Below are positions 1-12,522 of a DNA stretch of 64,000 bases, piece by piece (within the stretch, counting starts at the first letter, position 1; every line of letters starts with the position of its first letter). The notes under the pieces were generated by a model, which ran no database searches, had not been told where the DNA came from, and worked only from the letters and a program-made list of their open reading frames with translations. A program made the position numbers and the translations under genes. The stretch comes from Eucalyptus grandis. Lineage: Eukaryota; Streptophyta; Magnoliopsida; Myrtales; Myrtaceae. The stretch is taken from assembly GCF_016545825.1 (NCBI RefSeq), contig NC_052613.1, positions 8,990,001 through 9,054,000 of the forward strand. Reading direction: 5' to 3'.

Positions 1-640
1 AGGCAAAGCTTCTAATGTCCTATATTTATAGGAGTTTGGGGATAAAGAACAATAACAAATCAAATAACTCTAAAAATCGGTAAGCAAAATCAAATTTAAA
101 TCTTGATGTGAGATAAGGCAAATTTAAAGCTTGACGCTTCTAAAGATAAACATATCACAGATCTTATATGCAAATGTCCACTATTTTTATTGCCTCCTGA
201 TGACGCTTCTATCTCAACCTTCCGTTGAGAGTGATGTCCTTTACCATACTCTTATCCAACATTTCATCTTGGCTTTTTCGTATTTCTTTTGCAAGAGATG
301 TATATAAACAAAATACTTGAACGGTTCCATAAGTAAGGCTATAAATCCATAGATATTTCTATTGCCAAAGGTGAATGACTGAGCCATAGATTGTGTCATA
401 AGATTCTACAAAAGTAGGAACAAATGAAACGTGCTCCTTATTGTAAATGTTGTTAGAAGCTTAATGCATGCCATGATGTGTATAAGACTCGACATATATT
501 TTGCAATTAGAATGGTAAGTAAGTACATATCCAATCCAAGTCGGAGCTTGGTTCAATTTATTTTTCACTTATGAGTTATCACTAATCTATTTTTTGTGGG
601 TGGTTAAGAAAACCAAGTGTTGAATATTTACTTTATTTTT

Positions 641-1063
641 ACAAACCAGAGATTATCCAATACTTGATTATGCTAAATTACTTAATATTCTTCCAATTGC
701 TTTTTTTCCTTTTATGAAATAATGTTTTGCATACAGCTGGAATCAATTTTAACTTTACCACTAACATGTAAGATGTACATGCGAGTGCGCAATCATTAAT
801 GTAACACTCAATAATCAAAGCAATAAATAATTAGAGGGATAGGAAAAAAATTTACTTACTTCGAACAAGAGATTATCTGATATGTGATTATGCTAAATTA
901 CTCTAACATTCTCGAATTTTTTTTTGTTTTTTTATGAAAAAATGTTTTGCATACAACTTGAATCAATTTTAACTTTGCCACTAACATCTGAGATGTATAG
1001 TGGGTGCACAACTATTAATATAATACTCAATAATCAAAGCAATAAATAAATTAGAAGGATATG
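641..1063. repeat. Two-copy tandem repeat, period about 220 bp
   Basis: Two diverged copies (about 641-843 and 861-1063) share the run 'GAGATTATC', then 'TGATTATGCTAAATTACT', 'AATGTTTTGCATACA', 'AATCAATTTTAACTTT' and 'ACTCAATAATCAAAGCAATA' in the same order at an offset of 220 bases. Both copies are AT-rich and non-coding. I see no gene here. Confidence 0.85.
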
Positions 1064-3782
1064 AAATCTAATTATATATTTAATCTAAACATGAAATCTA
1101 ATTATCACGCAATTTCAATCAATTATTTTTGTTTTCTTTTTTCTATATGAAAAATAAGCAATATGTTATGCAAGCTAACTAAATGAACATGTAAACTATA
1201 TGACATGAATATCGCATTTTGTATTTTTTTGAAAATTCGGAATGAATAAATGCCAATATTTAGACACACAATTTTATCTAGGAGAGGAATCTAATCTATT
1301 ATATGATGAGGCTTATGGTATTTTTTTAATTAAATCCGTAATAAAAAATCACTAAAGATCAATAATCAAGATTAAGATATTATCTAATTCAAATTAGATA
1401 ATAAATTAAGTCAAATCCTAAATAAAATAGAAAACTTAGCCTAATCTTCTAGAATCTATCTAAAGATGCACTCAACCCAAAACTACCCTACTTTAAAAAG
1501 GAAATCTTATTTAAATCTATTCTAACTTATTCTAGAATCTATGGTAACATGAAATATTATCGAGAATAAATCCTTATCTTATCTGAGATAAACTCAAATT
1601 TATTTGAAATTCTATCATAACATTCCACGCTATCTAATTATGCAAGTTATCTATAAAATCTATCATAAACTACCATACCATCTTTTGGGTATTTTAAAAT
1701 AGGAAATAAATCAAACAAAGTAACCATCAATAGCAAGAGATAAACATTTGATCGCAAAAGACAGATGTAGAATAATTCAATCCATTCAAATTTGGATATG
1801 AGTATAATCTCAAAAGATGCAAAGTTAGATCACAATAATTCAAAATAGATAACAAAATCGAATATTCGAATATTGGAAGGATAACTACCTATTCAAATAT
1901 TGAGTTTCCAAACTTGGACCGACAGCTGGCAGGTGGCCGTGGAACCTCGACTGGCTGTGTGTACTCGGCTTGTGGATAGTGGTGGCTCAGTGCTGGTCTT
2001 AGCTAAGGACGCCGGTGCTGGCTTCTCGACTTGGATTGGTCGTGTTCCAAGAAGTGCGACTGAGTGGTGAAGGACGTCGATCTCTCAAGTTGTTGATCAC
2101 AATTGAAGACATTCACGGATTGGTGGCGGTTGACAAAGAGGCTCGCCGCACGGCAACGAAGATGGTGGTGAGGGACTGAGTTAACGGAGGCGGAGCGCCG
2201 CTGTTGCTGAAAGAGATGGTGACGTTATTGGACTGCAACAGGCAGGACGTCCCAATGTCGCCAGGGACTAGTGGAGCGCTTGTGGACGGAGTTGCAGCAA
2301 TGCTGGAGATAGGGAACAACTAGAGCGACAACACGTGCCCGTCGGAAAATTCTATCGCGACGAAGAAGAGGGGACAACCTTCCTGTTGTCTTTTCTGGAT
2401 GCCTCTCGCCAGGTACCTCCAAATTTCACGTTCATGGTTGGAGGCGTGCATCCTCTTTTACGTGCTCCCTCTCTCCTTTGTAGTTTTGTCTATTGTGAAG
2501 CTCTCCCAAAGGTACCTCTCTCTCTTTATTATAGCCATCTGAGTTTGTATTTCCCCTGTAGTGAGGTCGGCCGAGAGCGAGGCCCCAAAGGGGGAGAGAC
2601 CCTTTTGTAACGTTGGGTTTAGGGTTGTCTTGCAAGAATCCCCAAAAACCCTTCTTTCCTATTTGGATTCAAAAAACGATATTCTATATCTTATATAGTC
2701 TGGGATGATATCAAATCTATTTATGATAATATCCAAATTAATCATTCTCTCCCTCAACAGTTTCCAACTTGGCATTTGCAATTTTCAGCTATTGAGGATC
2801 TATTTGGTAATTATTCTATTTTTCTGTTTTTTTTCCTATAACAGAAAAGAAAAAAAAAATTCATTTGGTAACGTCAGTGAATTTTTATATTTCCTGAAGT
2901 AGAAAAGTTGTCAAAAAATAGATTTAGAACATACATAAGAAGTACAAAAAAAGTATTTCATTGTTTCTGAGAATGGAAATAGAAAAACCTATTTATGAAC
3001 TGAAATTGTTCATGGAATTAAAAATGTTATCAAATGCACTGTAATTCTCAATGAGCTTGGCCGAATTTCTTTTCAATGTGGGCCTAGTTAAATTAAGTTC
3101 AATCCAACCCTCATCGGTCCAATTTAAATGCAACTATATGAGTCTATTACTATAAAAAGAAAACTACTAATATTTGCATGCAATTTAATAATTTTTTTTT
3201 TGTTTAGGGGTTGGAGTTGATTTCTGTTTTTTCTATGCAATAATAACTAATTGGGTCGCCAAAATTTATGTGTCAATATCATCAAAGGACCCTTTATAAC
3301 CTTTGTCAATTCATACATCAATCCATATATATTTTAAAGATATTTCATCATGAATTCAATTTTTGTGAAATATCTTTTTGGATATATCAAATGATATTTC
3401 ATCATCGATTCAATTTCAGCGAGACAGGAACATCCGAGCAAAGAGTAATAAATGAGCAAGGGCATGAGTGCAACTTCTTTGCAGATCATCTCTTGATTCA
3501 ACTTGTTTATAGACTTCTTGTTAATCAACTTAAGGATCCTCGCCGTGATGCGGTCCGAGTTTGGCATCTTTTGCTCTTGCGAGAATCGGATCCTTGTGGA
3601 TTAATCAGGGTAAGCTTCACTCCGATAAAAGAGTGGATCTTCCTTTTGTTCGTTCGGCTAGATCTTTTATTGTTTTTAAATTAAACCTGATTTTGTTCAT
3701 AGTACTATCCTGATCCCCCTTGTCACTGGACCTCTCGACCCATCTAGTCAGAGTGGTACTTAACAGGAAGATCTTGAGATTC
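1064..3782. other. AT-rich spacer with possible LTR and MITE debris; no gene supported
   Basis: The stretch is mostly AT-rich, with a GC-richer island at about 1910-2640. On the minus strand a TGTTGAGGGAGAG sequence starts near 2758 and runs left. It resembles the start of a copia-type LTR, but I could not find the matching end or a target duplication. At about 2791-3046 the ends 'GATCTATTTGGTAA' and 'TTATCAAATGCA' look like the termini of a small inverted-repeat element. The open frames here are short, lack family motifs and overlap one another on both strands. Confidence 0.4.
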
Positions 3783-3796
3783 GAGGGAGGGGATTT

Positions 3797-3814
3797 TTTT
3801 TTTTTTTTGAACAG
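3797..3814 (-). mobile_element. Micro-retroposon: poly(T) plus six bases between a 14-bp duplication
   Basis: The sequence GAGGGAGGGGATTT occurs at 3783-3796 and again, identically, at 3815-3828. Between the copies lies only a poly(T) run followed by GAACAG. On the minus strand this is CTGTTC followed by poly(A). A perfect 14-bp direct repeat around an A-tailed fragment is the hallmark of target-primed retroposition, so I read this as an extremely 5'-truncated SINE-like copy. Confidence 0.75.
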
Positions 3815-4777
3815 GAGGGAGGGGATTTGAGTAGAGACAACTTTAGCACCAACTACGGGAAATCGAAAGCAAATGCACGGAAGGAACTAAACTCATAGAC
3901 TCACCGTTGGTAGTCGGGACAAAAGTCATAATAAGATAATTTTATCATATTCAGTATTTGGTTTCTATCCGAAAGAGGGTAAAGTTGAATATAAGAAGTA
4001 TATAAGCTAAATAAAATTATTTTATAAAGTACGTAAGATAAAGGTAGATAAGATTTCTTATATTCATGGTATAAAAATTATTTTTCTCGAATAACAAATT
4101 TCTCAATTAGTATAACTAAAATAATAATTATATACAAATAATATTTGAATTCTAATATAAGATCAAAAATTAAAATATAATTTTCATTTATAATTATTCC
4201 TATTTTTATTTAAATATTTGAATTTCTTTCTACTATATAATATATATTATGTACATATATACCTGTATATATTATCTATATTTATTATTATTTTGATGTA
4301 TATTAGTATAGTTTATTATTTAAAAATTCTTATTTAGGAATGATGAAAGGGAATAAAAAGAAAGAAAATGGAAAAAAAACAAGTATTAATTAAGTAGAAG
4401 AATTCAAATTTTAAATGAACAAATTCAAACTTTAAAACCATCTTTCTATTTCTCGAAAAATGAGAGGTGATGGGTTTCTAAAAAAAAAAACCTACCCTCT
4501 TTGTCTGCTTCTTCTCTGTATGTTTGGTTTATGTTGAATATTCATGACTCCTCCACCTTTCTTTTATTCACATCAAAGCTTCACGAAAGAGACAAGAGAC
4601 TCGAAGCTCAATCTCTTTTGTAACTCTCTATTTCCCGTTGAAAGTCAATATAAGTAGTAAGAAAGTCGAAACTTCCTCTACAATTATGCGGTTCATGTTG
4701 AAGTTTCATGAAAGTGGTGAGAAAGTCAAAAAAACTACATTTTTTCAAAATTGCAAGGATGAATAATCACATTTTCT

Positions 4778-4982
4778 CACCATCGGCTACGGTGGTGGCC
4801 ATTTGGATAAGGCCCTGCGATTCTCACCAAAGGTGAAGGGTTCAAAACTCGGGGGAGCGTAGGTGTATTAATTGTATTTCGTGGGTGATGGGTCCTCCTG
4901 CTAAGTGTTCACCAGGGGGGGGTTTCGGCGCGGCCGATCACTGCAAGCCGGTTCCTCAAAAAAAAAAAAAAAAAAAAAAAAA
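4778..4982 (+). mobile_element. tRNA-derived SINE, full-length-looking, with 13-bp target duplication
   Basis: A roughly 205-bp insertion ends in a long poly(A) and is bounded by the exact duplication AATCACATTTTCT (4765-4777 and 4983-4995). The head resembles a tRNA promoter: a box A-like 'TGGATAAGGC' is followed by a box B-like 'GGTTCAAAACTC' near 4839-4850. The 3' end just before the A-tail is 'GGTTCCTC'. This is a non-autonomous retroposon and does not encode protein. Confidence 0.88.
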
Positions 4983-4995
4983 AATCACATTTTCT

Positions 4996-5013
4996 ATCAT
5001 TTACCGAAAAAAA
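4996..5013 (+). mobile_element. Second micro-retroposon at the SINE target site
   Basis: Directly after the right target duplication of the SINE lies ATCATTTACCG, a short A-run and a third copy of the target (AATCACGTTTTCT, one mismatch) at about 5014-5026. This is the same pattern as the other micro-insertions in the window: a few bases ending in 'TTACC', an A-tail and a flanking duplication. The two insertions used the same target. Confidence 0.6.
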
Positions 5014-5559
5014 TAATCACGTTTTCTCTCTCTTACTAAATTTGGTATTTGTTGGCTAATATAACTCGTTGATATTGTTGTAACCCACGTACATTGCTTG
5101 TCATAGTCAAACTTGTGGCTCTAGAATGTTTCAATAAGCTCTTTTGCTATTTAAAATCTAGATATTACAATAGTCATAAGTTGATAGATGGAGGTTACCT
5201 CCATTATTCATTTGCAGTTTCTTTAATAGTGAATCATGAGAGCCTCTTACGATGTCCTTTTGTACATTGTCAAATTCATATATATTGATAAGTTGTTCAT
5301 ATCAAACAATGAATAAACTAAAATATGAAAATATCTGAATTTTTTAAGGTGATTCACCCAATAGTGAATATGATATAGTAAAATTCCTAAATTTCATGTC
5401 CAATTTTATCCAATCTTATCTTGACTACAAATTCAGGCGATCAAACATAACCACAGGTGCTTATACCATCTTGAACTCTCCAAAATGTAGGAATTCGAAG
5501 GAGGTACATTTATTCCCAATGTGCATTTATTTAATCTAGAAGAATACAAGAAATACTAA

Positions 5560-6420
5560 GATTCACATGCAAGTTAACTCCAAGTTTGAGATACTGTTCA
5601 CAAAGACTCGTGATCGGTATACAAATTAGCCGGTAAGAGCTGTTTAATCTCTGTCGTGCTGTTATAACCCAGTCTTGCTCGTTCCTAAAGTAGCCCAGGA
5701 CGAGTTCATTCGAGGAAGGATCCCTAATCCACGTGGCGATACTCGTGAAAAAGAGAGTCGCGCCCCACCAGGTAATTCCCCTTTCAGGAGGGAACTCCTC
5801 ACTACTGGTTGACCGATTCTTTCAAGCCCAGCAAGAAAAGGCCACCGACTGTATTACGAGAACTCTACTCACCAGGGAATTGCTCTAAAAGCTTAGTCCA
5901 GATGTGTGGCTCTCACTAAAGTGCCCATCCACGGACATGGCTTGGTCTTTGGAAGTTCCCTGATTGGTTTGAGAACCTGATTAAAGAAGACCAGAATACT
6001 CTCCAGTTCGGTGTAGAAAGCCGCACTGAGCACGTACAGGATTGCCTTCATATTTCACATAAGAAAGAGAATGAAGCGATTAGAGTAATCAGACCAAGTG
6101 ATTAGAATACATACCCAGTAGTCTTCGGGCATGTACAAATCGACAAACTCAGCTAGGTTTTCTTATTGCAGCAACCCTAATAATTAGTGCATGTTAAGCT
6201 CGCCTCGAGCGGCAAGCAGAGCGAGGGGAGCAAGAGGCCACTGAGCTACGCAAACCTAAGCGCTTTTATTCCGTTAACGTGACACCATAGGCCATAGTAC
6301 AAAGCCTGAAGAACGCTGCTCGCCGATTATTTTGCCTAAACCAAGCAAAAAATCGAACTTGGCAGCTTACATTTCCTAGGTTGCATATTTTCCCTTCCAA
6401 TCATTCCCATCGCGCCGTCT
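5560..6420. other. High-complexity GC-balanced block, possibly organelle-derived
   Basis: This block differs from its AT-rich surroundings. It has balanced base composition, few homopolymers and 'GCGAGGGGAGCAAGAGG'-type sequence that reminds me of plant mitochondrial intergenic DNA. No intact gene is visible. The 13-mer GGAATTCGAAGGA occurs just outside both ends (about 5490-5502 and 6428-6440), which would fit an insertion into the 3' region of the CONSTANS-like gene. The organelle origin is a guess from style only. Confidence 0.3.
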
Positions 6421-6474
6421 ACGTGCAGGAATTCGAAGGAATTCTCTACGGCGATGTTATTTATTCATTCCCAA

Positions 6475-7216
6475 TTAGATGAAGGACATCCGCTTGACGA
6501 AGCGGCCTTTCATCCGAGGTCTCTTCTCGGCATTGAGCTTCCTCACTTGGTACCTTATTTTCTTGGAGAACATCCGGGTCCTTCTCTTCTCTCTATACCT
6601 CGACACTCTTGCTTCTCTCCCTCCATCTTCGGCCCCAACATGTGCCCTAAGCCCCATCGCTTCTGCGAAGGGAAGATGATACTTCAAGGAATGGCTCGCG
6701 GTACCCTAAATCCAAAAGCAACACCGAATGGATAAATGTCATCGTTAAGCCATTTCCAAAAAATCAGGAAGAGGGTACCATGGAAATCTGATGGTGATCT
6801 ATAAGAGCATGACTGAAGATGGGCATGCGTACACCATTATACTCAATGTGTGGACTATGATCTTATGTAAGCAAACAATCAAAAGATAAAATCAGCAAGT
6901 CATGACAATCCAGGCATCGCCAATTCATTCATTAAACCATTATGCTGAAGAGATTTAACAGGAAAACTTATTGAATTTTCCCGTGTAACCGAACAAGAAG
7001 AAGCTAGAACTTTAAGACACTTCCAATTCTTGTTGAGTTTTCGGTTACCATTTTCACTTTTCATCACTCTAACTACAATTAGCTGCTCAAACCTTGTCTG
7101 ATTTCATATACCTGTGTATGACTCCCATATTGAGGAATTATTACCAAAGAGATAGGATATAAGATCTGCTCCTTATTCCAATTCTGGAAAGATTGTGTGT
7201 GTGTGTATAGATATAT

Positions 7217-7247
<31 letters not shown>

Positions 7248-8410
7248 CGCAATACCATATTGGAGTTAGGCCATCCCTCGTCAAGTTCAAAATCGGGTCG
7301 ATCTCCAGTTGTCCACGGAGAGCCTTGACTGGCCCAAGCGGCCATCACACCCTCATAATTCAGCCTCAACAACATCTTCCTTTTCTTCTTCATCGTCGCC
7401 TGTTCTTCTGCATCACCACTTATCACCATCCTCATCTTCTTCTCTTCGTCTTCCTTTTCTTCAATCCCCAGTGACTGAACGTGGTCGTCGTTATAGAAAT
7501 CGAAGTCCCAGTCCACATCATCACCGGCGCCCGTCGCATCGAACCCTATCTCCATGTGGCAGTCCAGGGCTCCTCCTCCCACCAATCCCTCCACTTTAAC
7601 CACTCCTTGATCTCTCCTGTCAAAGCAAACCCCAATCACACCTTCTTCATGATGTCCTTCCTCTTTGCACTCCAACAACACTCCCAGGTCTTTCACATCA
7701 CATGCGAAATCTTCCTCGGTCCCTCCTTCGTTGTCGTTGCTCAGCAAGTTCTCCACGTCGGCCGCAAACTCTGCAAGGTCCATGTCGGAGGGTAGGTCGA
7801 ACGACCCATCTCGGAGAACATCATCGCCCACGCGCAACAAATCTGCCATCTCATCCCCAATCATTTCAGACGCGAGAGGGTTGAAAACTGGCACCCGATA
7901 AAGGAACTGTTCTTCGTCTTCTTCATTGTAATTCTCGTTTGGTGACCCTCCTAAGTCGTTGCCGAGCTCGGGAACTAGGTTGTGATCGATGAAATTGTCG
8001 TCACGAGTGAGGTTCAGTTTCGAGACCTTGTCGTCCTCACAATGGTTATTCCTCGCCTGCGACCGGAGCAGGATCTTCTTGCTGATCCGGGGCGTCCGGG
8101 CCTTGCGGGTGAACCCGCCGTGCCACGCCGGAGCTGCTGAATTGTCGACAAATTGGGGTGGGGCTGACGACGGCAACTTGGCACCGCCGCCACAGCCGAT
8201 CCTGGAAGACAACGACGAGGCCGTCCCAAGGCGGACCCTCTCGTGCCGCCGTGCCAGCTGGTTCGCAGAGTGTACGGAGGAGTCGCAGCCCTGGCAGAGG
8301 AAGGCATCGTCTGCGGTGCAGTACCATCGGGCTCGCCGCCGCAAGCAGCTGTCGCAGGCGCGAGCCGTCTTCGCCCCGAAGGCCTTGGCGGCCTTCCTTT
8401 CAGTAATCAT
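6475..8410 (-). CDS. COL16: CONSTANS-like zinc-finger transcription factor (one B-box plus CCT; COL6/COL16 group)
   Basis: There are two exons, 8410-7256 and 6681-6475, giving 453 residues. The start ATG at 8410 directly precedes the B-box; the frame is open further upstream, but that part is not conserved. The B-box spans residues 19-60, with zinc ligands visible as C19, C22, C39, D43, H47 and H56 and the hallmark '[13 protein letters not shown]'. The middle is acidic. '[16 protein letters not shown]' precedes the intron, as in group II COL proteins. The CCT domain is in exon 2 at about residues 408-450 ('[15 protein letters not shown]', '[21 protein letters not shown]') and is the DNA and NF-Y-binding module. 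A single B-box places it in the COL6/7/8/16 group. The donor is ATG|GTATTG; the acceptor at 6682 is the one that keeps phase, but its pyrimidine tract is weak, so the first residues of exon 2 are uncertain. The intron carries an AG microsatellite. The likely role is nuclear control of flowering, light or pigment responses. Confidence 0.93.
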
Positions 8411-8524
8411 GACAGATCGCCACAAAGCCGACCGGCACAGCACCGAATATCTTTCACAGTATATATCTACACAGCTGGGAAAAGAATTGGAATCGTGGTG
8501 AGCGCCAAAGGGTTTCAAGAAACT

Positions 8525-8640
8525 GAAGAGAGAGAGAGAGAGAGAGAGAGAGAGCTGAGGGGGAGTGAGAGTGCTAGAGTGCTAGAGTTCAGAAGAGAGA
8601 GCAGAGAGAATATCAAGTCGGTTTCAAGTATTTATGTGCA
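8525..8640 (-). promoter_or_regulatory. Leader of the CONSTANS-like gene with CT-rich tract and weak TATA-like box
   Basis: Read on the gene strand, a run of TC dinucleotides (about 8525-8556) sits roughly 115-145 bases upstream of the ATG. A CATAAATA motif at 8629-8636 lies further upstream. Pyrimidine-rich leaders behind a TATA-like box are common in plant genes. The position fits, but no transcription start can be proven from the sequence. Confidence 0.4.
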
Positions 8641-10376
8641 GGCCCCAACGGGTGCAATTATTGATTCTCTTTATACCTTTATTCAGATTTTCTTTTTGAA
8701 TATGGAAGAGAGATTATGGTATGGATTTTCTCATGGCTCTTCTGAAAGAGAAAATCTACCTACAGAGAGAAATGTTTTTGCTCCTTGTCATGGGTCGATC
8801 TGGTATTAGCGCGTCAGTGCACCTTTGCCCCATACACTTTTTGGCGGTTTCTTGCGCAGTGTCTGTCCCTGTTATTTTCGTGGTGCTTGTGGGGGGCGCT
8901 CTCGGGGGCCCACTCGCAGGTCTTATCTCAGTGGTGATTGGCTGGAGGTTTGAAGTTCATCCGAATCCCCGCCTTCCTATTGGCTGGATGTCGCCGAGGA
9001 GGATTCCTTGTGGGGGCCCAGCGCCTTGGATTTTCTTTCGGTTTCTCGTTCCCATGCAAAATGACGACCCCACCTCTCTCTCTCTCTCTCTCTCCCTTTC
9101 TCTGTAGCTAGCCACGACCCTACTGTTGTTTTTGTCTCTACGTATCAATTATTCCTGTAATATCTTTATTACCCTTGTTCCTAAGTCCAAAAGGTTGCTC
9201 TCAACCCCCCCCGCCCCCCTCTCCCTCTCTCTCTGTCTCTCTCTCTCTCTGCGAGATGCATTTGGGTCCATCGGATGCAAGGCTGTACTTTGAAGGATCG
9301 TCGATCATGGCCTCATGTTCAGAGGGGAGAGAGTTCAGCTTTAGAGGTCGTTAATTTCGTTGGCTCGCCGATGAATCTGGGCCACGTACATGAGCATACA
9401 TATTGAGGAGCAAAAGAAATTCCAAGGATTCAATGTGTCGTTTCTTTCCTGTTTTGGCTGGTCGAGGTCCAAAGTCCGGTGCTTGCTTGTTACCACAATC
9501 TCGAATTGGCCATGGTCATCCCCTGTTGAGGCTGAAAACCTTTCATTCTCATTAACAGGAGGGGAGACCACAAACCCTCTCGTGAAAGTCCGTGACTCGA
9601 CCTGTCGTTAGGGTTTCTTGGTTGTTGAGATGACTTGCTTTTTGCAATGGCAATGAACAGTATGATAGAAAAAGTTTGAGAAATTGAATGTTTGGATAGA
9701 AAAGCTTAGTTCTTAGCATTGATCGAAGTTCTTTAAGGCGAGTGATGATTAAGATTTTGTGCCTCAAGAAGCGTGAGGTCCAGAGTTCGATTCCTATATC
9801 TAATGCAACCAATTAGAGTTGGGTTATGTGGAAGTAGTTCCTTTTGAATTCCTTAGTCTCAACATACGTGACATGTCTTTGACCATACCTGTAATGTAAA
9901 CCGAGTCCAGTGTACAAAAATCAGCAGCCTAGAATACCACATGATCGGCTATGCATATAGTTCTTCACAGATCTCTTGTTGATTTTTGTCTCCCGATCCT
10001 GTAATCATTGTCGATTCACATGCATCATCTAGTTAGATGCGGGTAAAGTCCATATCCGACTTCTTTCACAGAATAATGGATGCACACGCTAAGAGGTTAG
10101 CATCAAAAGCCATGACTCCTATGCAACGACGGCCAAGATATTCAACAATTAGTTCTGTCAAAAGCTGTGTCGAGTTGTTAAGGTCGATAGAAACCTTAAC
10201 AATATTGCTGAGAAACTTGCCAAGGATGATCTGTCTCTGCTATATGTACCGTCATTTTCTAGATATTTTATGGTTCTCTTTTTGCCAAAAAAGAAACACA
10301 AATTATTCATACCATTATAAGTGGAAAAAAAGAAAAAGAAAAAGAGGCACTTAATCAATAATGAGTGACTTGATAG
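8641..10376. other. Spacer upstream of the CONSTANS-like gene; no gene supported
   Basis: It contains CT-repeat tracts at about 9077-9100 and 9220-9252. A tRNA-like patch at about 9725-9810, with 'GAGTTCGATTCC' resembling a box B, may be an old SINE head without a recognisable tail. The open frames are repeat-driven or overlap on both strands and show no family motif. Confidence 0.5.
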
Positions 10377-11363
10377 TAGGGGTGAGTATGGTCCGAGTTG
10401 AGTCGGTCCACCCCCTAACCCTAGGATCAACCCGCACAGTGTTGATCCTCAATTTTTGGGACCGATGACTAGACCGTCCCAATGGGTTCGGTCCGGTTCC
10501 AAGGTCAACCTAGGACTAACTGATAATTTTTTTATTTTAGTTTTTTGTACCCCTAAAAAGGCGACCGAGGACTAGACTGACCCAATGAGTTTGGTCCAGT
10601 TCCGCGGTCAACTCAGGATCAATTGATAATTTTTTATTTCATTTTTTGTACTCCTTTAAAAGGCGACCAATGATTGGATCGACCCAATGGGTTTGGTGAC
10701 GAGTGAGGTCAGCTAAGAGAGGTAAGCGGCGAGCGTTGAGTGGGGTGAGCATTGAGCTTCGAGCAAAGTGAGCGTTGAGCGTCAAGCAAGGAACAATGCC
10801 AGACGAGCACTGAGCAATGAGCAACACGAGTGAGCCAAAGCGAGCGAGGTGAGTGTCAAGTGACGAGTAGAAAAGTTATTTTTTCGATTTTGGCAAATTG
10901 AAGACTAAAAGGACAAATAAAACAAAATAAAACGAGTACTAGAGGAGGATGGTGTCAGGAGTTGTTTTTGTCTTTTTGGACGCCATGAGGAGTCCTCACA
11001 AAAACATTTTCCTCATTTGTAAATTATGACTACTGACACCATAAAAGATATTAAAAATATAACTTATTAAAGAACAATATAAAATTATTTGAACTCCTCA
11101 CTAAAGAAATTTTAATGTTGTTGACGTCGTTGATTTTAATTTTTTCTCTATATAATTTTTTTTTTTATAATAATATATATATTAGGGTTGGTTCGGGTTG
11201 GATCGATCTTAAACTTTGAGGACCGAGAACTAATTCATACAGTATTGATCTAGTAATCCCAAGACTAAGGATTGACCCAGTCTTCTTGAAGCAGACAATG
11301 ACTAGCAGGGTTGGGCCAGTCTAGGTCAATTCAGGGTTAACCCTAGATTGATGCTCACCCTTA
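10377..11363. mobile_element. Non-autonomous hAT element (family A) with 8-bp target duplication
   Basis: The element starts TAGGGGTGAG and its other end, read inward, is TAAGGGTGAG. It is flanked by the exact 8-bp duplication CTTGATAG (10369-10376 and 11364-11371). Sub-terminal 'GGTCCG', 'AACCCTAGGA' and 'CAATGGGTTCGGTCC' motifs recur near both ends in inverted orientation. The 8-bp duplication and TAGGG terminus fit the hAT superfamily. No transposase is encoded. It is the same family as the element at 23075-24080. Confidence 0.85.
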
Positions 11364-12522
11364 CTTGATAGGAGTCATGTCACAGAAATGACTGAAACAA
11401 AATTAGATTCCACGAGATTCTCTTAAGTCATTGTTTTCGACCACAAGATCCGATGCGGTTGTCATTCATCGATGGAAGATTGGAGCCCCCTATTACAATT
11501 GACCTGGTCATCCTTCTATGCGTTTGTGGTGGTTTATCTTTGGAAAAGGTCACGTCGCTGCCGGACAAGTGTGAACCATTCGTAAGAAACAAGAGAGACA
11601 GAGAAGGTCAGCCCGACCCCGGGTTATGGAAGAAGGAGAGCAAGGAACCGAGAAGGTATCCGCAACAACGGATTTTATTGTGGGACAGCTCATGATCAGC
11701 TCGGGAGCAAAGGGCTGAGGAGCTCGATTGCGGTGGTTGTGGCGCGGTGGTGACGATCATTACGATGGTGGTGGTGCCAGCGATTCCAGTGGGGTGTCGG
11801 CGCAATCCGGGGCCGACAAAGGAGGAGGGAGAGAGAAAGGTGGACTAGGTTTGGTTTCATATGATGAGATCGTGTGCGTTGGGTCAGAAGCACGTATTAG
11901 TGACCAAACACTGAATAAATGATTGAATAGTGGCCGGGTAAGTGGCATAATTTGTCTGTTTATCTTTTCATCGTAAGACAAATTTCAATGGACAAGATTA
12001 TTTGAAATATATACGCATCATGGTCAAAAGAGACTGGATCAGATTTTTTGAGACGGAAATTATAACAGTATAGCTCATGGGCGGTAACTTAATTGTCTAA
12101 ATCAAGCTGAATCGACGACATGCGAGTCGAGCTTTTCCTATGCTTTGATACAGCGATGCCTCTGAGCGGATGCCATGAGCATCAGTCCCAAAGCAAAAAA
12201 AAAAAAGTCAGTCTCCCGGGCATCTGACATAGGTGTGAGCCGCCCGCAACGCAGGAACCGGGCGTATTGCGACTCGATCCAAGATTCTAGTCGAGGCAAC
12301 ACGACCGGGGCCACCGGTCAGCCGTCGATGCAGTGTATCGATGGAGCTCGTGAGGGGCCTGAAAAGGTTTGACCCGGCCCACGGTCTCAACTTCCAAGTC
12401 TCAACACTGCCAACATTATCTGGTCCACTTACAAATCGGGCCTGAGCCCAGAAGAAGAAATTTTAAACGTGACTCATGTTTAGAGCAAGAACCCCGTGCA
12501 CCGATGCCGCATCAAAAAAAAG
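11364..12522. other. GC-richer spacer without a recognised gene
   Basis: About 11450-11900 and 12140-12400 are GC-rich with several short overlapping open frames on both strands. None carries a motif I recognise, and none continues through plausible splice sites into a longer protein. Confidence 0.4.

Noticed and set aside
7989..8501. A 170-codon plus-strand open frame opposite the B-box exon
   Set aside because: It is the mirror of a GC-rich real exon; the minus strand has the zinc-finger motif and the plus strand has none.
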